Positions 26,871-35,005 of a stretch of DNA of 64,000 nucleotides are shown here, piece by piece; the first letter of the stretch is position 1; the number at the start of each line of letters is the position of its first letter. A program made the translations under genes and the position numbers. The stretch lies in contig NZ_CP128360.1 in assembly GCF_030345095.1 (NCBI RefSeq), positions 2,046,001 to 2,110,000 of the forward strand. Reading direction: 5' to 3'. The DNA comes from Solwaraspora sp. WMMA2056 (GTDB lineage Bacteria > Actinomycetota > Actinomycetes > Mycobacteriales > Micromonosporaceae). Below the pieces are notes generated by a model. It saw only the letters and a program-made list of their open reading frames with translations. It did no database searches and was not told where the DNA came from.

Positions 26871-28088
26871 CTACCAGACGACCGGGAACTCGAACAGTCG
26901 CTGCAGGGTGCCGTCGTTGTTGTTGCTGGGGATCTCGTCAACGGGCACGGCGGCGCGCAGCTGCGGCAACCTGGTGACCAGCGAGCGGAACGCGATCTCC
27001 AGCTCCAACCGGGCCAGGTTGTCGCCGGGGCAGCGGTGGATGCCGTGGCTGAACGAGAAGCTCGGCCGGGGCGGCCGGCGGATGTCGAAGACCTCGGGAT
27101 CGGCGGCCAGGTCCGGGTCGAAGTTGACCCCCGCGCTGCTGATCAGGATGCCCTCGCCGGCCTTGATCACGCCGTCGGCCGTCTCGATGTCGGCCACCGC
27201 GACCCGGGCGAACGCCTCGATCAGCGAGGTGTAGCGCAGGATCTCCTCCACCGCCGCCGGCACCAGGTCCGGGTTGTCCCGCAGTGCCTGCCACTGCTCG
27301 GGGTTGTCCAGCAGCGCGAGCGTGCCGAGGGAGATCACGTTGGTGGTGGTGTCGGTGCCGGCCACCAGCATCGCCATCGCGATGTGCACCAGTTCGTCGC
27401 GGGACAGCGCTCCGGTGTGCAGGTAGTCGCGGATCAGGTCGTCGAGCAGTCCGGCCGACTCGGCGGCGGCACCGCTCTCCTTGCGCTGGATCAGGCCCTC
27501 GAGGTAGACACCGAGCTCTGCCGTCGCCTGCTCGGCCAGCTCCGGTACGAACAGCTTGTGCGCCGGCGTCTCGAACTGCTCGTGCTCGTCGTACGGCACA
27601 CCGAGCAGGAAGCTCATCACCATCGAGGGCACCGGTTGGGCGAACTCGCTGACCAGGTCGCCGGGAGGTCCGTGACTGATCATCTCGTCGAGTTTCTGGT
27701 CCACGATGCGCTGGATGTCCGGGCGCAGCAGTGCCGTACGACGCAGCGTGAAGCTCGGCATGATCATCTGGCGTTGCCGGGTGTGTTCGGGCGGGTCGAC
27801 GCCGAACAGCACGTCCGCGTAGCCACTGTCGACTACCTTCTCGAACTCCTCGTTGAGCAGCGGGTAGTTGCCGTGGTACGGCTTGATCGACACCCGTCGG
27901 TAGTCGGACAGGACGGCCCGGGCGTGTGCCGAGTCGGTCACCAGCCAGGCGGTCCGGCCGTTGTAGAGACGTACCCGGGTCATCGGCCCGTCGGCGCGCA
28001 ACGAGACATGCCGGTCCGAGGGCCGGTACGGGCATTCTCGCGGGATCGGGAAGGCCGGCAGGTCCTCGACAGCTGGATCGGTCGTCAT
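26871..28088 (-). CDS. Cytochrome P450 monooxygenase 3 (CYP105-like)
   Basis: This 405-aa P450 carries the intact I-helix AGTDTTTN, the ExxR-region EEILRYTS, and the heme loop FSHGIHRCPGDNLARLELE. Its N-terminus (FPIPRECPYRPS) and FGVDPPEHTRQRQMIMPSFT match P450-2, so the two arose by duplication. ATG 28088 follows GAGGAGAACCT and opens the operon that runs through the TIM-barrel gene and P450-2. Substrate unknown. Confidence 0.9.
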   Translation of the reverse strand: MTTDPAVEDLPAFPIPRECPYRPSDRHVSLRADGPMTRVRLYNGRTAWLVTDSAHARAVLSDYRRVSIKPYHGNYPLLNEEFEKVVDSGYADVLFGVDPPEHTRQRQMIMPSFTLRRTALLRPDIQRIVDQKLDEMISHGPPGDLVSEFAQPVPSMVMSFLLGVPYDEHEQFETPAHKLFVPELAEQATAELGVYLEGLIQRKESGAAAESAGLLDDLIRDYLHTGALSRDELVHIAMAMLVAGTDTTTNVISLGTLALLDNPEQWQALRDNPDLVPAAVEEILRYTSLIEAFARVAVADIETADGVIKAGEGILISSAGVNFDPDLAADPEVFDIRRPPRPSFSFSHGIHRCPGDNLARLELEIAFRSLVTRLPQLRAAVPVDEIPSNNNDGTLQRLFEFPVVW

Positions 28089-28567
28089 AGGTTCTCCTCG
28101 GCGGAGGGCGTTCGGCCACCACGACGGTGACAGCGCGGGACTCGAGCGGGTGCTGAGCCTCATACTCCGACCGGCGGTGCTGCCCGGACACCTTCACGAT
28201 TGCCCGGTGCGGAGCTGGCCAGGAGCGCACGCACGCGGACGCGCCGCCGTGATGATCACGCTTACGGTCGATGTCCGGCCCTCGCCAGCCCCCCTCGCCG
28301 AGGTGTGGGCACACGTCATCAAGGAATGGAGCGTCACGAGGGTGTTCAGCCGTGGGCTCGGGACGACCGCCGCACTGGTGGCGGTGTCGTCGTCGCCTCG
28401 GGCACGCCGTCACTGGTGTCGGCGGGCCCGGCCGCCGGTGTCGGGACGACCTGTTCATCTGGGCGCTCGACGAGCAGGCCGACGAGATGGTGAAGCTGCT
28501 CTACGGGCGTTCGCGCCGTCGCTGACCCACCTCGGCGCGCCCACACGTACGCTCAGCTGTGGTGCGG
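28089..28567. other. Intergenic region without a recognisable intact gene
   Basis: This 479-bp stretch includes the P450-3 promoter. Several overlapping frames exist on plus (for example 28271-28525, ending LDEQADEMVKLLYGRSRRR), but none shows a domain I recognise or a plausible start. Given the truncated VOC gene immediately to the right, it may hold further decayed coding sequence. Confidence 0.4.
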
Positions 28568-28747
28568 TCAGCCCCGCGAGAAGATCTGCCGCACGCCCAG
28601 TAGTTGCCGTCCGGGTCCTCGAAGAACATGAAGCCGACGTTGTCCAGGGCGTCGCCGTCGGTGGCGGGGCGGAACCCCTGCGGGCCGGCGACCTGGACCC
28701 CGCTGACGTTGACGCCGCGCTCGACGAGGAACTCCCGGGCCTTTCAC
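28568..28747 (-). pseudogene. C-terminal fragment of a VOC (glyoxalase-like) protein
   Basis: Reading minus from about 28747 to the TGA at 28568-28570 gives KAREFLVERGVNVSGVQ, then a segment ending NVGFMFFEDPDGNYWA. This is the last beta-alpha-beta unit of a vicinal-oxygen-chelate protein, including the metal-ligand region. A stop codon precedes KAREF, and no start or N-terminal half exists, so only about 58 of the usual 120-140 residues remain. It is a gene remnant. Confidence 0.75.
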
Positions 28748-28803
28748 CGGTCAGCGTGCGTGGGGCCGCCACCTGTGATCCATCACAGGGGTGCCCGGTC
28801 TGG

Positions 28804-29280
28804 TCAGGTCGACGCCAGTAGCTCGGCGAGGCGGTCGAAGCTGTCGCTGGCACCACGCTCCATCGGCGTGGTCAGGACCATGTCCCGGACCTCCTGCGAG
28901 GGGTACCGCAGCGTGTTGGTCAGCGTGGTCCTGCCGGCGTGTTCGGTGAGGACCGCCGTCACCAGTGACTCGCCCGGTGCCCACTGGTCGTCGTACGCCT
29001 CGGTGTAGCTCAACCGTTCCGGGCGGGTGATCTCCTGGTAGACCCCGCCCTGGCCCATCTTCATGTCACCGGGGCCGATGGAGACGAACCGCCACCGGCC
29101 GCCGACACGCAGGTCCACCTCGCACTCGACCACTGTCCAGCCCTGGGCGCCGAACCAGCGGCGCAGCAGTTCCGGCCTGGTCAGTGCGTCGAAGACCAGG
29201 TGCCGGGGGGCGTTGAAGGTCCGGGTCATGACGATGTCGGTCGGTGCCGGGGCCGTCACCCGTAGGGATCCTGTCGTCAC
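28804..29280 (-). CDS. AHSA1/SRPBCC-family protein
   Basis: The 158-aa protein has the START-like helix-grip fold of the AHSA1 (Aha1 C-terminal) family: RTFNAPRHLVFDALTRPELLRRWFG at the start, VGGRWRFV and YQEITRPERLSYTE in the middle, and a long C-terminal helix (MERGASDSFDRLAELL). Small bacterial members bind hydrophobic ligands and are typically encoded beside an ArsR regulator, as here. It starts with GTG at 29280, 20 bp downstream of the ArsR stop, so the two form an operon. Ligand unknown. Confidence 0.88.
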   Translation of the reverse strand: MTTGSLRVTAPAPTDIVMTRTFNAPRHLVFDALTRPELLRRWFGAQGWTVVECEVDLRVGGRWRFVSIGPGDMKMGQGGVYQEITRPERLSYTEAYDDQWAPGESLVTAVLTEHAGRTTLTNTLRYPSQEVRDMVLTTPMERGASDSFDRLAELLAST

Positions 29281-29299
29281 GTCGTGCGCCTCCCGGTCG

Positions 29300-29668
29300 C
29301 TATTGGTCGGTGCCGTCGTCGTCGGCCTGCAGCGTGTCGAGGAGCCGTTCGAGCCGGTCGTAGCTCTCCGCCCAGTAACTGCGGTACGGCTCCAGCCAGT
29401 CGACCACCATTCGCAGCTGCTGCCCCTCCAGGTGGCAGGGGCGGCGCTGCGCCTCGCGTCGGCGGGAGATCAGCCCGGCGCGCTCCAGAACCTTGAGGTG
29501 TTTGGAGATCGCGGGTTGACTCATCGCGAACGGACTCGCGAGCTCCGAGACGGTCGCGTCGCCGATCGCCAGTCGGGCGAGAATGGCCCGACGCGTCGGG
29601 TCCGCCAGCGCCGCGAACGTCGCGTCGAGACGGTCGGTCTGGTCGGTAGCATAACCAGGGGCTTTCAT
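29300..29668 (-). CDS. ArsR-family winged-helix repressor
   Basis: The 122-aa protein has the ArsR/SmtB winged-helix pattern: FAALADPTRRAILARLAIGDATVSELA, then the recognition helix MSQPAISKHLKVLERAGLISRRREAQRR. No cysteine metal-binding site is visible, so it is not an arsenic or zinc sensor. It fits the ArsR type that partners AHSA1 proteins. The ATG at 29668 lies 5 bp from an inverted repeat (29674-29685), suggesting autoregulation of this two-gene operon. Confidence 0.9.
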   Translation of the reverse strand: MKAPGYATDQTDRLDATFAALADPTRRAILARLAIGDATVSELASPFAMSQPAISKHLKVLERAGLISRRREAQRRPCHLEGQQLRMVVDWLEPYRSYWAESYDRLERLLDTLQADDDGTDQ

Positions 29669-29673
29669 AACTA

Positions 29674-29685
29674 GTAGGTTCCTAC
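29674..29685. promoter_or_regulatory. Putative ArsR operator
   Basis: GTAGG-TT-CCTAC is a short inverted repeat immediately upstream of the arsR start codon, where a self-repressing ArsR dimer would be expected to bind. The assignment is by position and symmetry. Confidence 0.5.
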
Positions 29686-29803
29686 CGGCTGACCAGGTGA
29701 GTGTCAAGCTGGACAGTCACCCGCGGGCATCGTGGCGTACCGGCCAGTGTGCCGACGCCACTGTCGCAGGGCGACACCCGACTCCATCAACGAAAGGGCC
29801 ACC

Positions 29804-30514
29804 ATGACGGACGTCACCGCCGAGCGGTTCGTGGCCAGACTCGAGACGCACCGCTCCGACGATGAGTTGCGGAAGATCCAGCGCTACTTCAAGTACGCCG
29901 ACGGCGACACGTTCATGGGCGTACGCATGGGCCAGGTGTTCGCCCTGGCCAAGGAGTTCATCGAGATGGCACCGGACGAGATCGAGAAGCTGCTCGACAG
30001 CCCGCTCCACGAGGTCCGCGCCGGCGCGGTGAGCATCATGTCCAAGCAGGCCGCGCGGAAGAAGACCACCGACGATCGCCGCGCCGAGCTGTACGAGCTC
30101 TACCTGCGCCGGCACGACCGGATCGACAACTGGGACCTGGTCGACCTCGGCGCGGTGAACGTGGTCGGCGCGTACCTCGTGGACAGGCCGCGAGACGTGC
30201 TGTACGACCTGGTCAAGTCGGCCGACCCGTGGCAGCGCCGGACGTCGATCGTCGCCACAATGGCGTTCCTACGCTCCGGTGACACCGACGACACGTACCG
30301 GATCGCCGACATCCTGGTCCACGACGACCACGACCTGGTCCACAAGGCCACCGGCTGGCTGCTGCGCATCGCCGGCGACCAGGACCAGCCGCGACTGCTG
30401 GCGTTCCTCGACCGGCACGCCGCCACCATGCCCCGGACGCTGCTGCGCTACGCGATCGAGCATCTCGACAAGGATCAGCGCGCGCACTACCTGGGCCTGA
30501 AGAAGGCCAGGTAG
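29804..30514 (+). CDS. AlkD-like HEAT-repeat DNA alkylation repair protein
   Basis: This 236-aa helical protein has the AlkD/DNA-glycosylase HEAT-repeat pattern: RKIQRYFKYADGDTFMGVRMGQVFALAK, a region with RDNWDLVDLGA-like sequence (RIDNWDLVDLGAVNVVGAYL) containing the Trp-Asp pair used in AlkD excision, and SADPWQRRTSIVATMAFL. It removes bulky or cationic alkylated bases without base flipping. Close relatives YtkR2 and C10R5 give self-resistance to DNA-alkylating natural products. Here it sits inside a biosynthetic region, so a self-protection role is possible but unproven; the family is also a common housekeeping repair gene. ATG 29804 follows GAAAGGG. Confidence 0.85.
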   Translation: MTDVTAERFVARLETHRSDDELRKIQRYFKYADGDTFMGVRMGQVFALAKEFIEMAPDEIEKLLDSPLHEVRAGAVSIMSKQAARKKTTDDRRAELYELYLRRHDRIDNWDLVDLGAVNVVGAYLVDRPRDVLYDLVKSADPWQRRTSIVATMAFLRSGDTDDTYRIADILVHDDHDLVHKATGWLLRIAGDQDQPRLLAFLDRHAATMPRTLLRYAIEHLDKDQRAHYLGLKKAR

Positions 30515-30558
30515 CGGCCGGGCGGTCCCGACGGCGGGCCGGGCAGTTTCGCGGGTGA

Positions 30559-31243
30559 GTCACTCGGTGGCGCCGCCTTCCCCGGTTCCACATCGGCGAG
30601 TCGATGCTGCCACCGACCATGCTGATCCTCGACAAGCTCGGCGCGCTCGATCGGGTGATGGAGCAGAGCTACCCGGCCAAGCACGGTGCGGAGTTCAGCG
30701 GCGGCCGGCGTGGTCGCTACGGCCGGATCCCCTTCGTGGGGCAGGGGCCGGGGCGCCAGCCGGTCACCTTCCAGACCGAACGGTCGCACTTCGACAAGCT
30801 GCTGCACGACTTCGCCGGCGAGAACGGGGTGACCATCCGTCACGAGGCGACCGTGCGCGATCTCGTTCGCGACGGCGACCGGGTCGTCGGGGTCCGCTAC
30901 GAACACGCCGGCGGCTCCCACGAGGCGCGGGCCGTGTACGTGGTGGACGTCGGCGGGCGGGCCAGCAAGGTCGCGCAGACGTTCGGCATTCGCAAACCGG
31001 TCGACCGGCGGCGGACGTTGGCGGCCTTCCGGCGCTACGGCGGGCTCGACGAGAGCCGCAACCCGGGCCACGAGGGCGACGAGATCGAGTACGTGCTCGA
31101 GTTCGCCGACAAGACCGGCACCTACGCCGACCCGACCGACCTCGGCCTGCCACCGGACATGCCGGCGACGATGCGCAACCACGTGGACCTCACCGACCTC
31201 GGTGCAGTGCTTCGAGAAGATGGCGGCAATCTTCGAGCAGTGA
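30559..31243 (+). pseudogene. Truncated FAD-dependent halogenase remnant
   Basis: The frame opens after a stop at 30556 and immediately reads LPRFHIGESMLPPTMLILDKLGA, the block that follows the FAD Rossmann fold in flavin halogenases. The first ~40 residues with GxGxxG are gone. It continues through VVDVGGRASKVAQTFGIRKP to about residue 150, then loses homology; the WxWxIP halogenase motif and catalytic Lys region are absent. Near 31170 the sensible C-terminus (QCFEKMAAIFEQ, stop 31241-31243) is in the next frame. The current frame runs on to 31272. So both the N-terminus and the middle are deleted, with a frameshift. An intact halogenase lies at 35752-37236. Confidence 0.8.
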
Positions 31244-31299
31244 CGCCGCCGCGCCCGGCGTCGGTGTCGTGACCTCACCCCGACGGCGGGGCTGTGGCC

Positions 31300-32292
31300 T
31301 CATTCGGCGCCGGTGTCGCCACCCGCCAGCCACCACGGGTTCGCCCGCGCCCACGCGACGGTCCGGGCGATCCCGGTCTCCAGCGCGGTGCCGCAGTCCC
31401 AGTTCAGCATCGTCCGGGCCCTGGTGTTGTCCGGGATCCGGCGGGGCAGGTCCTCGTACGCCGTACCCAGCCGGCTGCCCGTGTCGACTGTGACGGCCGG
31501 CGTGCCGCCTCCGGTCAGTCGGCCGACCAGCTCGACCACGTCGGCGACCGTCGACTCGCGCATGCTGCCGATGTTGAACACCTGGCCGACCGCTTCGGGC
31601 ACCGTGCCGGCCGAGAGGGTCGCCTCGACCGCGTCCGCGACGTAGGTCAGGCACCGGGTCTGCCGCCCCTGGTCGTACACCACCGGGGGAAGTCCGTTGA
31701 GCGCCCGGTGCACGCTGCGACTGACCACGTACGCGGGGCGCTGCCGTGGCCCGTACACGTTGAAGTAGCGCACGACCGTCGCGGCGAGCCCGTGCTGACG
31801 GGCGAAGGCGAAGGTGAGGTGTTCGGCGAGGGCCTTGCTGGTGGCGTACGTCCAGCGGTCGGTGGTGGTGGGGCCGAGCAACCGGTCGCCGTCCTCCTTC
31901 CACGGCACCGCCGGATTCTTGCCGAACACCTCACTGGTGCTGGCAAGCACGACCCGGGCACCGACCTGGCAGGCGCGTTCGACGACGGCGCGGGTTCCAC
32001 CAAAGTTGATGTCGATGACGTCGAGCGGGCGGGACAGGTACTGGTCGACGCCGACCACCGCGGCCATGTGGTAGACCACGTCGACGCCGGGCACGATTGC
32101 GCCGCTCAGCGCGGTGTCGTCGCGGATGTCGCCGACGACGTGGCGGGCCGACGTACCCGGCCTGGTCTCGAGGTCGCCCGGCGCGACGCCGTCGAAGACC
32201 GTCACCTCGTCGCCACGGACGACCAGTTCGTCGACCAGGTGACTGCCGATGAACCCGCCGCCGCCGGTGACGACCACCCGTGCCGCGCTCAC
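31300..32292 (-). CDS. NAD-dependent sugar-nucleotide decarboxylase/epimerase (UXS-like)
   Basis: The 330-aa extended SDR has TGGGGFIGSH for NAD binding, STSEVFGK, and the catalytic YATSK with upstream Ser/Thr. RYFNVYGPRQRP and RCLTYVADAVEA follow. It resembles UDP-glucuronate decarboxylases and 4-epimerases. Since its GTG start overlaps the stop of the nucleotide-sugar dehydrogenase (GTGA at 32289-32292), the most economical role is conversion of UDP-glucuronate to the 4-keto-pentose or UDP-xylose. An analogous enzyme pair makes the pentose sugars of maduropeptin and calicheamicin. Epimerase activity is the alternative. Confidence 0.82.
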   Translation of the reverse strand: MSAARVVVTGGGGFIGSHLVDELVVRGDEVTVFDGVAPGDLETRPGTSARHVVGDIRDDTALSGAIVPGVDVVYHMAAVVGVDQYLSRPLDVIDINFGGTRAVVERACQVGARVVLASTSEVFGKNPAVPWKEDGDRLLGPTTTDRWTYATSKALAEHLTFAFARQHGLAATVVRYFNVYGPRQRPAYVVSRSVHRALNGLPPVVYDQGRQTRCLTYVADAVEATLSAGTVPEAVGQVFNIGSMRESTVADVVELVGRLTGGGTPAVTVDTGSRLGTAYEDLPRRIPDNTRARTMLNWDCGTALETGIARTVAWARANPWWLAGGDTGAE

Positions 32293-33620
32293 CGGCCGAT
32301 TCCCCGGTAGCGGTAGCCCTGTACCCGCAGCATGTCGATCGTCTCCTTCGGATAGTAGGCACGCCCGTCCAGGAGCAGGCAGGGGCGGGCGACCGGTAGC
32401 GTGGCGAAGTCGATGTCGGCGAACTCGCGGTGGAAGGCCAGTACGGCCACGCAGTCGGCGTCCCTGACGGCCTCGTCCAGGGCCGGCGTAGGGCGGATGC
32501 CGAACACCCGTTCCGCCTGCGCCCCGTCGACCAGCGGGTCGTAGAGCCGCACCTGGGCGCCGGCCTTGGCCAGGGCGGTGACGACGCCCCGTACCGGCGT
32601 CGCCCGCAGGTCCCCGGTGTCGTTCTTGAACGCCAGCCCGAGTACGGCGACGGTGGCGGTCTCCGGGGCGCGGCCGGCGGCCGTCAGCTCGTCGATGACG
32701 ATCCCGGCGGTGTACTCCGGCATGCCGTCGTTGACGTGGCGCCCGGCCGGCGCGGTACGGATGTCCAGGCCGTGCTGGCGGGCCGACATCCAGACCATCC
32801 ACGGGTCCTTGGTGAGGCACGAGCCGCCCACGCCGACGCTGGGCATCAGGATGTTGACCGACCCGTTGCCCTTGGGGATCGAGTTGGCCGCCGAGATCAC
32901 GTCCAGCACGTCGACCTGGTAGAGCGCGCAGAACTTGGCGAGTTCGTTGGCGAGCGCGATGTTCAGGTCGATCCACCAGTTGTCCGCCAGCTTGACGATC
33001 TCGGCGGCCTCGAGGCAGTCCTGCGGCAGCACCGCCACGTCCAGCGCCTGACGCCAGAAGTCGGCGGCGGCCCGGGTGCTGGCCTCGTCGAGCCCGCCGA
33101 CGACGATCGGCAGGGTCGCCAGGTCCGCCAGCGCGGTGCCCTCGGCCAGCCGTTCCGGGGTGAACGCCAGCGAGAAGTCGACCCCGGCGGTACGGCCGCC
33201 GGACTCCAGCAACGGCCGCACCAGCGACCGGGTGGTGCCGGCCGGGACGGTGCTCTTGAGCAGCACCAGTTGGCCGGCGCGCATCTGCGGAGCCAGCGCC
33301 AGGCAGGCGGCGCGGAGTTGGTCGTCGACCAGGCTGCCGTCGTCGCGGACCGGCGTGCCGACGGCGATGACGACCACGTCGGCGGCGGCGGCCACGGAGA
33401 TGTCCGTGGTGACCTCGAGCCGGCCGGCGGCCAGGGCCTCGGCGAGGGTCTCGCGCAGCCCGGGTTCATGGGACCGGCTCTCGCCCCGGGCGAGGTCGGA
33501 CACCAGCCCGGGGTCGACGTCGATACCGCTGACCTGGGCGCCACGGGTGGCGAGCGTGGCGGCGATACACGATCCGACATAACCCAGGCCGATCACGGCC
33601 ACGGTGCAGTTCAACGGCAT
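32289..33620 (-). CDS. UDP-glucose 6-dehydrogenase-like nucleotide-sugar dehydrogenase
   Basis: The 443-aa protein has three domains of the UGDH/WecC family: N-terminal NAD fold VAVIGLGYVGSCIAATLA, TPERLAEGTAL, the catalytic-Cys motif VGVGGSCLTKDP, and the C-terminal nucleotide-sugar domain with GLAFKNDTGDLRATPV and YDPLV. It oxidises UDP-glucose to UDP-glucuronate in two NAD-dependent steps. ATG 33620 fits the family start. It is coupled to the UXS-like gene and divergent from the C-methyltransferase across 163 bp. The set dehydrogenase, decarboxylase and C-methyltransferase is the expected route to a C-methylated aminopentose such as madurosamine. Confidence 0.88.
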   Translation of the reverse strand: MPLNCTVAVIGLGYVGSCIAATLATRGAQVSGIDVDPGLVSDLARGESRSHEPGLRETLAEALAAGRLEVTTDISVAAAADVVVIAVGTPVRDDGSLVDDQLRAACLALAPQMRAGQLVLLKSTVPAGTTRSLVRPLLESGGRTAGVDFSLAFTPERLAEGTALADLATLPIVVGGLDEASTRAAADFWRQALDVAVLPQDCLEAAEIVKLADNWWIDLNIALANELAKFCALYQVDVLDVISAANSIPKGNGSVNILMPSVGVGGSCLTKDPWMVWMSARQHGLDIRTAPAGRHVNDGMPEYTAGIVIDELTAAGRAPETATVAVLGLAFKNDTGDLRATPVRGVVTALAKAGAQVRLYDPLVDGAQAERVFGIRPTPALDEAVRDADCVAVLAFHREFADIDFATLPVARPCLLLDGRAYYPKETIDMLRVQGYRYRGIGR

Positions 33621-33783
33621 TGTCCACTCCGAAGTCCGGTCCCGACGGTGGCGATGATCGATCAACCGCACCATCGTTTCGTGTTGCATTTTCGTACGGC
33701 ATCTCTCTGCGTGCCGGCCCCGGCCGGCACTTCGGCATCCGGGAAGAAGCGCCGGCGGTCTCCGCGCCCATAGCCTGGGCTGC
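33621..33783. promoter_or_regulatory. Divergent sugar-gene promoter region
   Basis: These 163 bp lie between the starts of the UGDH-like (-) and C-methyltransferase (+) genes and must hold both promoters. No clear operator seen. Confidence 0.5.
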
Positions 33784-35004
33784 ATGTACACCAGATGCCG
33801 CGTCTGCGCGGGCAAGGTCCGCGAGTTCCTCGACCTGGGCAACCAGCCGACCGCGAACGGGTTTCTGCTGCCGGAGGAGGTGGACCGGGAGCGCACCTTC
33901 CGGCTCGCCGTCGGCGTCTGTGACGAATGCGCGATGGTGCAGTCCATCGAGGACGTCGCGCCGGGAGTCCGGTACCACTCCGGGTACGCCTATCACGCTT
34001 CCGGATCCGCCGGGCACCGTCAGTATTTCGCGCGACAGGCGCAGCGGATGCTGGCGACGGAATTGGCCGGCCGGTCGCCGTTCATCGTCGAAATCGGGTG
34101 CAACGACGGTGTGCTGTTGGAACACGTCGCCGCCGCCGGGGTCCGGCACCTGGGCGTGGAGCCGTCGACCGCCGTCGCGGAACTCGCCCGGCGCAAAGGT
34201 GTCCAGGTCGTCACCGAGTTCTTCGACGAGCGGACCGCCGCCGCGATCCGTGCCGGGCACGGGCCCGCCGACGTGATCTTCGGCGCCAACACGGTCTGCC
34301 ACATCGCCCGGATCGACTCGCTCATGCGCGGCGTGGCGGAGCTGCTGACGCCCGGCGGCGTGTTCATCTTCGAGGAGCCGTACCTGGGCACGGTGATCGA
34401 GGGACGGGCCTTCGACCAGATCTACGACGAACACGACTTTTACTTCAGTGTGACGTCGGTGCACGCGATGGCGCAGCGCTTCGGATTCGACCTGGTAGAC
34501 GCCGAGCACACGCCGCTGCACGGCGGCGAGATCCGCTACACCCTGGCCCGCGCCGGCACCCGCACCCCGCGCCCGGCCGTCGCGCACCTGCTGCGCGACG
34601 AGCAGGTCCGTCGACTGTCGGCCCCGGAGACCCTGGACCGCTTCGGTACGCACGTGCGGCGGGTCCGCGACGACCTCGTGACACTGCTGCGTGACATCCG
34701 GGACCGGGGCGAGCGGGTGGTCGGCTACGGGGCTCCCGGCAAGTGTTCGACGGTGACCAACTACTGCGGCATCGGCACCGAACTCGTGCCGTTCGTCTGC
34801 GACTCCACCCCCGCCAAGCAGGGGCGGCTGGTCCCCGGCTCACACATTCCGGTGCGTGCGCCGGAGGCGTTCGCCGACCCGTACCCGGACTACGCGCTGC
34901 TGTTCGCGTGGAACCACGCCGACGAGATCATGGCGAAGGAGCAGCGGTTCCAGCAGTCGGGCGGCCGGTGGATCCGGTACGTACCCGAGGTGCGTGTCGA
35001 CTGA
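33784..35004 (+). CDS. Sugar C-methyltransferase (TylC3/SgcA3-like)
   Basis: The 406-aa protein has the three-part architecture of deoxysugar C-methyltransferases. An N-terminal zinc-binding domain carries CRVCAGK and CDEC. A class I SAM domain has VEIGCNDGVLLEHVAAAG, then DVIFGANTVCHI and YDEHDFYFSV with the catalytic His/Glu region. A C-terminal domain contains VVGYGAPGKCSTVTNY. Such enzymes methylate C-3 or C-5 of 4-keto sugar nucleotides. With the adjacent UGDH/UXS pair this suggests a branched pentose. The stop is 2 bp from the ATG of the next gene, which continues the operon to the halogenase. Confidence 0.9.
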   Translation: MYTRCRVCAGKVREFLDLGNQPTANGFLLPEEVDRERTFRLAVGVCDECAMVQSIEDVAPGVRYHSGYAYHASGSAGHRQYFARQAQRMLATELAGRSPFIVEIGCNDGVLLEHVAAAGVRHLGVEPSTAVAELARRKGVQVVTEFFDERTAAAIRAGHGPADVIFGANTVCHIARIDSLMRGVAELLTPGGVFIFEEPYLGTVIEGRAFDQIYDEHDFYFSVTSVHAMAQRFGFDLVDAEHTPLHGGEIRYTLARAGTRTPRPAVAHLLRDEQVRRLSAPETLDRFGTHVRRVRDDLVTLLRDIRDRGERVVGYGAPGKCSTVTNYCGIGTELVPFVCDSTPAKQGRLVPGSHIPVRAPEAFADPYPDYALLFAWNHADEIMAKEQRFQQSGGRWIRYVPEVRVD

Positions 35005-35005
35005 C

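Noticed and set aside
25230-28130. 966-codon open frame on plus across the P450 and TIM-barrel genes
   Set aside because: Antisense shadow of three well-supported minus-strand genes; composition is repetitive and no family is recognisable.
28271-28525. Small plus-strand frame ending LDEQADEMVKLLYGRSRRR
   Set aside because: Considered as a recombinase or resolvase remnant; similarity is too weak to support.
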